Shown here: positions 59,110 through 64,000 of the stretch, piece after piece | Position numbering within the stretch: position 1 is the stretch's first letter | How the letters are laid out: every line of letters starts with the position of its first letter | Source: Streptomyces shenzhenensis | GTDB lineage: Bacteria > Actinomycetota > Actinomycetes > Streptomycetales > Streptomycetaceae | Reading direction: 5' to 3' | Assembly: GCF_003688995.1 (NCBI RefSeq) | Contig: NZ_PENI01000037.1 | Location: forward strand, 1-64,000 | DNA length: 64,000 nt | Program-made: the position numbers and the translations under genes | Notes under the pieces: generated by a model | The model's input: only the letters and a program-made list of their open reading frames with translations | Database searches by the model: none | Told to the model about the DNA's origin: nothing

Positions 59110-59464
59110 GCCGCTCTCCGCGCGGGAACCCGCCGGTGAGCGGGATGCCGATGACGCGTCCCGCCTCGTCCGTCAACTCCCGCGGATCGAGTACGGGGTT
59201 GGCGTCGGCGATCCGCCACCACTGTCCGGGGTCGCCGAGGTAGCGCTGTCCGAGCAGGTCGGGGCGCTCGCCGGCGCCGACGGTGTGCGGCTCGGTCTCC
59301 TCGTCGAGCGGGGGCAGCAGGCGGCGCTTGGTGTACCGGACCTCGGTGCCGTCCGCGCGGCGGTGCACGCTGATCTCGGCGTCGTGGTAGCGGCTGGTGC
59401 GCGGGTAGGGGTGCGCGCCCGGCAGGGAGTCCAGGGCGTTCTCGTACGGCTCGATGTCGGCCAT
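59102..59464 (-). CDS. LysM-domain eCIS adaptor protein
   Basis: A 120-residue protein with a C-terminal LysM/tail-protein-X-like domain (HTVGAGERPDLLGQRYLGDP then GQWWRIADANPVLDPRELTD). The N-terminal 60 residues form a short beta-rich lead (YPRTSRYHDAEISVHRRADG). It lies 10 bases after the tube/adaptor gene and overlaps the gpD-like gene. In Afp7/Pvc7 the tube-like and LysM parts form one protein, so this gene and the preceding one probably work together as a hub-proximal ring. Confidence 0.82.
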   Translation of the reverse strand: MADIEPYENALDSLPGAHPYPRTSRYHDAEISVHRRADGTEVRYTKRRLLPPLDEETEPHTVGAGERPDLLGQRYLGDPGQWWRIADANPVLDPRELTDEAGRVIGIPLTGGFPRGERHG

Positions 59465-59474
59465 GGCGGTGGTC

Positions 59475-60161
59475 TCAGCCCCTTCCGGTCACGAGGTCGG
59501 TGCCCCCGAGGCCGAGGGCGCCCAGGCCGGCGCCGCGCGCGGCGGCGGCGAGGCGTTCCTTCTGCGCGAGATGGGCCAGGTACAGGTCGGCACCGCGGTG
59601 CCCGGCGGGCAGGTCACTGACGGTGAGGATCTTCATCCCGATGCCGAGCGAGGCGCGGATCGGGTTGAGGTGCACGTCGAAGGCGGACTCGTTGACGGAG
59701 AGTTCGGTGAGCCTGACGGGCATGACCCGCTTGCTGCCCCAGGTGAACAGGGTCAACGGCATCTCGATCGGGCTGATCTCGATGGCGCCCTGCTGGGCCA
59801 GCCGGCTCGCGGCGCGCAGTTGCGCGGTGGTCGGCTGCACGAGCATTTCGAGGGTGGCGAGCTGGGGGTGGATGCCGTCGGGTGCGGCGATCTCCAGCTG
59901 GTCGGTGGCGTCGATCTCGGCGGTGAACTTCCAGGTCTCCTGGGCGGGACCCTTGAGCCGGAGCGCCTCGTTCCGGTCTCCGCTCCCGGTCCCGCCGCTG
60001 CCCGCGTCGCCCCCGTCCCCGGCCGACTGCGGCGCGATACTCCGCTCCAGGGTGTCGGGATTGAACTGCAGCACGATGACGCGCTGCGGGGCGCCGGTGT
60101 CGGGATCAACAACAACAATCCCAGAACGAACGGGTTTTGGAATATCGGCGTAGCGGGTCAT
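59475..60161 (-). CDS. CIS tube/adaptor protein (CIS_tube domain, Afp7-like N-terminal part)
   Basis: A 228-residue protein recognised as the contractile-injection-system tube-type domain: VIVLQFNPDTLERSIAPQSA at the start, WKFTAEIDATDQLEIAAPDG, IHPQLATLEMLVQPTTAQL, LFTWGSKRVMPVRLTELSVN and ESAFDVHLNPIRASLGIGM. A Gly/Asp-rich loop (about 47-62) interrupts it. It should form the ring connecting inner tube and hub. ATG 60161 overlaps the preceding stop as ATGA. The first 20-30 codons are clearly less GC-rich than the rest (AACAACAACAATCCC lies within them on the plus strand), suggesting a recombination boundary. Confidence 0.85.
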   Translation of the reverse strand: MTRYADIPKPVRSGIVVVDPDTGAPQRVIVLQFNPDTLERSIAPQSAGDGGDAGSGGTGSGDRNEALRLKGPAQETWKFTAEIDATDQLEIAAPDGIHPQLATLEMLVQPTTAQLRAASRLAQQGAIEISPIEMPLTLFTWGSKRVMPVRLTELSVNESAFDVHLNPIRASLGIGMKILTVSDLPAGHRGADLYLAHLAQKERLAAAARGAGLGALGLGGTDLVTGRG

Positions 60162-60769
60162 GCGTCGCCGACCCCCGCCTCGCCGAACGCGGTGGACATA
60201 CGCTTGGCCAGACTCCTCACGCGGGCATCCGGATCCTGCTGAGCCACGGCGTCCAGGAGCTCTCGGAAGGGAGCCCATTCAGCGTGTCCGATGGCCATGA
60301 TTCCACTCTTTCGCACTTCCGGTGAGGCGTCACTCACCGATTCGATGAATTCTTGGGAATATCGATTGTCAGGGTTCAGGGGCGCGCCGATGCCTGCTCG
60401 CACGAGGGACCGGCCCTTTTCTTCGGTGGTGCTTGCTTCTGCGATTGCACGGAGCAGGTCGTCGTCGCCACAGAGAGGAAGACCACACGCAGTGATCCAT
60501 GATTCGTAGGGACCCAGGTCGCCTGTCGTGCGACTCGTCATCACGATATAGGCGGTACGCAACTTCCGGTCTCGCACATAGGTGAGAAAGAAACCGGCGG
60601 CCATCTCCCAGACCATCCTTCGGGGCTCCGAGCCGAAGCGTTTGGCCGGGACATCGGCGACCTTCTTCCAGCCTTCGGCAACGGCGAGGCGGGCAACCTG
60701 TTCCTCGCCATCGGGCTCCCGCAGCAGATGGCGACGGGACCGAAACGTCGCCGGGTGTTGTGATGTCAC
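60158..60769 (-). CDS. Small HEAT-like protein downstream of the eCIS payload, candidate immunity protein
   Basis: A 203-residue soluble protein. The N-terminal part (HLLREPDGEEQVARLAVAEG, WEMAAGFFLTYVRDRKLRTA, YIVMTSRTTGDLGPYESWIT) matches no family I recognise. The C-terminal 70 residues have two HEAT-like helical repeats (SDASPEVRKSGIMAIGHAEW, AVAQQDPDARVRSLAKRMST). GC is low for this genome. GTG 60769 has GAAAGGTGA upstream; a TTG at 60787 overlapping the payload stop is an alternative. It directly follows the giant payload gene and overlaps the tube gene. Position, size and composition fit an immunity partner, but that is inference. Confidence 0.6.
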   Translation of the reverse strand: MTSQHPATFRSRRHLLREPDGEEQVARLAVAEGWKKVADVPAKRFGSEPRRMVWEMAAGFFLTYVRDRKLRTAYIVMTSRTTGDLGPYESWITACGLPLCGDDDLLRAIAEASTTEEKGRSLVRAGIGAPLNPDNRYSQEFIESVSDASPEVRKSGIMAIGHAEWAPFRELLDAVAQQDPDARVRSLAKRMSTAFGEAGVGDA

Positions 60770-60783
60770 CTGATCACCTTTCG

Positions 60784-63700
60784 TCAAGACGACCCTCGAA
60801 TATAGGGGAAGCGCTGCTCGAAGCGCGCCCTTATCTTGGCCTTCAACTGCTCCCGAAGCTCTTCCTCGGTCACCGGGTCCGAGACATCAAGATCACGGGC
60901 CTGCATCTTGACCCATTCCTCGATGAGCCTGATCTCACGCTCGGCAAGCAGATTCCCTTGGTGAAGGCTTTCGAGCTTGACGAGGTCCCTGTTCCGCTTT
61001 TCGACGCGGTTCCGGGCCTTGCGCTGCTCCTTCTTGTCGTTCTGGTCCTCGGCGGGCAGGTCGGCAATCTCTTCCTCGATCTGCCTCTCGATTTCAGCCC
61101 GAATCCGACGCGGATCGGACAGCACGCTCTGGTCGACGCCTCTGTTCGCCGCCTTCCGTGTTTGCTCCGCTATCTCCTTCTCGATCACCCCGACATCCTT
61201 GAGGTATTTCCTCCTCTTGAGGAGCGCACCCCCCTTCGGAGCACCTTGGGGCGACATGGTGTTCATGCCGAACACGTTACGGAACCACTTCTTTCGCGCG
61301 TCGTCACTCATTCCGCGAGCCCGCGCGAAGAGATCGGCTTGCATAGCGGACATGACCATATTCCCCGGGTTCCGGTCGCGCTCGACGACATAGGAGAGTG
61401 AGTTGTGCAGTGCAATGTCATCTGCTATCACGCTCGGACCCAGCGTCCGACCCGCATCGGGGGTACTGGCAAGGGCCGCACTGGCCTCGCCCTCAGCACC
61501 TGCGGCGAGAATCCTCTTCGCGATGTCGGCGTAGGTGGTAGTTCCTTCCCCCACCTCGGGAAGAGTCTGCCCGTTACGGAACTTTCGCAGGTACCAGCCA
61601 CCCAATTTCGTACGGTGGATCTGTGCCGTGCCCCAGTTCCAGATCTGGGTGAGGGTCCGCTCCCGCTTGAGCAAGGCGATGACACGCCCGATATCGAGGT
61701 TCGACGGTATGTCGAGGTGCCGGCGATCGGAACCCGATGGGCCCTTGTCCGTCCTTCCGTTCAGTTCGGATCCAGTGACCTGCCCTGGCTGTTCCGCCCT
61801 GCTGAGGATCAGCCGCTCCAACTCCCGCACGTAACGGAGAATGGGTTCCGAGGCCATCTCCCGCCCGTTGATGACCAATTGACGAGGATTGAGGACTGCT
61901 TCATCCCGGAACGTCTCCGTACCCTGGACGGCCAGCGAGGTGAGCCTGTACCACATCCGCATGGACCCCAGTGCCGCCTTGTGCACCGGGCCCTTGACGC
62001 CTTTGGACAGCATTCCGTGGAGCTTGGGACGTATCCTCGCCACGATCTTGCTGAGCCGGGCGTCCTTCGATTCCTTGGAGTCCTCCTCCTTCTTGCGGTG
62101 GTTCTTCTTTTCCTGTTTCTCCTTGTGAGGGTCCTTCTTGGGTTGTGTGGTTCTGTCGTCCTTGGTGTGCTTCGGTTTCTTGGGGCGGCCCGCTCCGTCC
62201 TTGTCGTGTTTCGGCTTGCGGGGGTCCCTCTCGTCGTCCTTGGTGTGCTGCGGCTTGCGGGGAGTCTCGGTGCCGTCCTTGTCAGGCCTGGGCCTGGGTG
62301 GGGCGTCCTGTTGCCTCGGGCGGCGCGGGGACGGGGGACGGTCGTTCTCAGCCGGCCGGCCCGGAGCGCGGTCATCCCTCGGGCGGCTCGAATCGGCCTC
62401 GTCCCTCGGGCGGTTCGGGCGTGAAGGCGTGTCCCGCTCCGGGCGTGGGCGGGTGGTCGCCGGGGCGGCCGGTCGGATGGGCTCGGGCCGGGGGCGGGCC
62501 GGGCGGCCAGGGCCCGCGGGGGGCCGGCCGGAGGCCGGGCCGGGCGGGCCCGGACGATCGGTGCCGGGCCGGGGCCCGGCCGGCGTCTTCGGGGTCGCGG
62601 CCGAGGCCGCCCCGGCCCTGGGCCCGCCGCGCTCGTCCGACCGCGGCCTGCCGCCCGCCCCGTCCGCGCCTCCGGACCTGGGCCCCGGGCCGCCGCGCCC
62701 GGCCAGCCGCGCCGCCACACCCTTCAGGCGCCGGCCGACCTTGGCGACGTACTTGCCGATGCCGTTCAGCAGCGCCTGGTACAGCACCTCCAGGAGGGCC
62801 ACGGCACCCGCCGCGACCGCCTTCGCGAAGAGGATGCCTGCGCCGCCCATGCGGACCGCCCTGAGCCAGCCGAGGACCGCGCCCAGGGAGGCCAGGATGG
62901 CGCTCAGCGCGCCCCAGGCGGTGCGTATCGCGTCGATGACGGCCATGACCCAGCCCGCGCCCGGGATCAGCTTGGCGACGACCTTGGTGATGACCAGCTC
63001 ACCGATGATCAGCGGGAGTTGCGGGACCACCGCGTCCCACGCCTCCTTGACGATCCTCTCGAGCGTGAAACCCCCCTTGACGAGCTGGTCGATGACGGCC
63101 TTGGGGACGCCGATGATCTCCTGGATCTTCTCCTGGAACCACTGCTTGACCGCCGCGGACACCTCGCGGAACAGATGGTTCTTCGCGCCGTCGACCGCGG
63201 AGTTCTTCGCGCCGCCCAGCCAGCCGCCCGGGTCCGACAGGAAGTCGACGGCGATCAGCATCCACGCGCCCAGCGCGCCCAGCAGCTTCGACGCGAACTC
63301 CAGGACCGCCCTCACCGCGGCCACGACCGCCTTGACCGCGGCCTGGAGCATCTTCTTGAGGAGGTCGAGGATGCCGCTGAGCAGCTTGCCGATAGCGTTC
63401 AGCAGATCGGTGACCGCCTGCTTCAGCGCCTGGGCGAGCCGGTTGACGAGGGCGATCGCCGCCTCGATCAGGGACGTGATGAACTTCCGGATGCGGTCGG
63501 CGAGTTCGATCACCGCCCGGACCATCGCCCGGGCGAACTCGATCAGGTCCTTGATGAAGTTCTTGATCGCTTCGACGATGTTCTTCCGGGCGTCGTTGAT
63601 CCAGCGTTCGACCGTCTCCTTGAAGGTGCGGATGAACCCGATGACGGCGTCCCGCGCCGCCCGGATCACCCGGACGATCGCGTTCTTGATCTCGATGACC

Positions 63701-64000
63701 TTCTGTTTGATCCAGTCGAATGCCTTCGTGACCCAGTTGCCCGAGTCCTGGACGGCTCCGTCGCGCTGCTGCTCGGCGTCCCGCTCGGCCCTGTCGCTCT
63801 CGTCCTGGATCTTCTTGTCGCTGTCCCCCTTCTCCTTCTCGACGTTGTCGTCGGTCTTCTGCTGCTCGTCCTCGACGTCCGTGCGGATCCTGTCGTGCCG
63901 CTCGGTCTTCTTGTCGCCGAGGTCGTTCAGCTCGTCGTCCTGCTCCGTGCGCCAGTCCTCGCGCTGGGCGGTGACCTCGGCCATCGCCTTGTCGCGCTCG
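60784..64000 (-). CDS. Giant eCIS-associated putative payload protein, 3' part (continues beyond window)
   Basis: At least 1,071 residues visible; the start is outside. In order: a highly charged coiled-coil-like stretch (EDEQQKTDDNVEKEKGDSDK); a long amphipathic/hydrophobic helical region of about 370 residues (VIEIKNAIVRVIRAARDAVI, LINAA-type repeats, LLKKMLQAAVKAVVAAVRAV, GAGILFAKAVAAGAVALLEV); a Pro/Arg then Lys-rich disordered linker (about 62,705-62,040); and a C-terminal domain of about 400 residues of lower GC, with RMWYRLTSLAVQGTETFRDE, WNWGTAQIHRTKLGGWYLRK and a final charged helical part ending FEQRFPYIRGSS. I recognise no enzymatic motif. eCIS loci typically carry such giant proteins, often with an N-terminal DUF4157 peptidase domain, which would be beyond the edge. 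A likely cargo toxin. Confidence 0.65.
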   Translation of the reverse strand, partial: ERDKAMAEVTAQREDWRTEQDDELNDLGDKKTERHDRIRTDVEDEQQKTDDNVEKEKGDSDKKIQDESDRAERDAEQQRDGAVQDSGNWVTKAFDWIKQKVIEIKNAIVRVIRAARDAVIGFIRTFKETVERWINDARKNIVEAIKNFIKDLIEFARAMVRAVIELADRIRKFITSLIEAAIALVNRLAQALKQAVTDLLNAIGKLLSGILDLLKKMLQAAVKAVVAAVRAVLEFASKLLGALGAWMLIAVDFLSDPGGWLGGAKNSAVDGAKNHLFREVSAAVKQWFQEKIQEIIGVPKAVIDQLVKGGFTLERIVKEAWDAVVPQLPLIIGELVITKVVAKLIPGAGWVMAVIDAIRTAWGALSAILASLGAVLGWLRAVRMGGAGILFAKAVAAGAVALLEVLYQALLNGIGKYVAKVGRRLKGVAARLAGRGGPGPRSGGADGAGGRPRSDERGGPRAGAASAATPKTPAGPRPGTDRPGPPGPASGRPPAGPGRPARPRPEPIRPAAPATTRPRPERDTPSRPNRPRDEADSSRPRDDRAPGRPAENDRPPSPRRPRQQDAPPRPRPDKDGTETPRKPQHTKDDERDPRKPKHDKDGAGRPKKPKHTKDDRTTQPKKDPHKEKQEKKNHRKKEEDSKESKDARLSKIVARIRPKLHGMLSKGVKGPVHKAALGSMRMWYRLTSLAVQGTETFRDEAVLNPRQLVINGREMASEPILRYVRELERLILSRAEQPGQVTGSELNGRTDKGPSGSDRRHLDIPSNLDIGRVIALLKRERTLTQIWNWGTAQIHRTKLGGWYLRKFRNGQTLPEVGEGTTTYADIAKRILAAGAEGEASAALASTPDAGRTLGPSVIADDIALHNSLSYVVERDRNPGNMVMSAMQADLFARARGMSDDARKKWFRNVFGMNTMSPQGAPKGGALLKRRKYLKDVGVIEKEIAEQTRKAANRGVDQSVLSDPRRIRAEIERQIEEEIADLPAEDQNDKKEQRKARNRVEKRNRDLVKLESLHQGNLLAEREIRLIEEWVKMQARDLDVSDPVTEEELREQLKAKIRARFEQRFPYIRGSS

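Noticed and set aside
60784..64000. Calling the giant protein a DUF4157 metallopeptidase
   Set aside because: The N-terminus, where an HExxH core would be, is outside the window; no such motif is visible in the 1,071 residues present.

Overview
The window is high-GC actinomycete chromosome, almost certainly Streptomyces. GC is around 72%, GTG and TTG starts are common, and stop/start overlaps of the ATGA, GTGA and TGATG kinds are frequent. The families are typical Streptomyces core (etfB, DUF6421, DUF2630, DUF5997, DUF6214, LVIVD/DUF305) with one large extracellular contractile injection system (eCIS) locus. I see no tRNA, rRNA or CRISPR array.

Positions 1-16,960 are mostly conserved housekeeping genes. 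They comprise the 5' end of etfB, a flavin reductase, a thioredoxin, a PlsC-type acyltransferase, a B3/4 plus transglutaminase-like pair, and a coupled DUF6421 - SDR - threonine aldolase operon. GDPD, GNAT, VOC and MarR genes follow, then a DUF5134/M56/PAP2/HAD series, a TetR regulator with a candidate operator, and divergent secreted LVIVD and DUF305 proteins.

Positions 16,960-29,500 are scarred and recombined. A pectate lyase is followed by an Old-Yellow-Enzyme gene broken by one in-frame amber codon. A purine/xanthine permease gene has been cut in two, its middle replaced by about 3 kb carrying an MFS drug exporter and a truncated ISAs1-type transposase. A DUF6214 gene has mosaic 3'-end copies about 9 kb apart. 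FprA-type ferredoxin reductase, PaaX and AidB-type acyl-CoA dehydrogenase genes are intact.

Positions 29,500-44,945 carry a HEAT-repeat protein, an Rv1733c-like membrane protein, a BNR-repeat propeller, a four-module secreted protein, uracil-DNA glycosylase and the C-terminal remnant of a second one overlapping a GlcNAc-kinase-like gene. They also hold a CbiX-like protein, a lactonase preceded by a DasR-type palindrome, an MFS exporter with a coupled leader ORF and a tandemly multiplied 3' end, a LysR effector-domain protein and DUF5997.

Positions 44,968-64,000 hold the distal half of an eCIS operon, all on the minus strand and mostly with overlapping genes. In transcription order these are a giant putative payload protein (cut by the window edge), a small HEAT-like partner, a tube/adaptor protein, a LysM protein, a gpD-like hub, a gpV/VgrG-like spike, a PAAR-like tip, a gp25 baseplate wedge, two large gpJ-type baseplate proteins, a tail protein with a likely beta-helix, DUF6519 and a peptidoglycan amidase. 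Sheath, main tube and AAA+ ATPase are not in the window and would be expected beyond its right edge. The payload C-terminus and its partner have visibly lower GC than the structural genes, and the compositional change extends into the first codons of the tube/adaptor gene, suggesting an exchangeable toxin-immunity cassette. This cassette is the strongest candidate for something undescribed.
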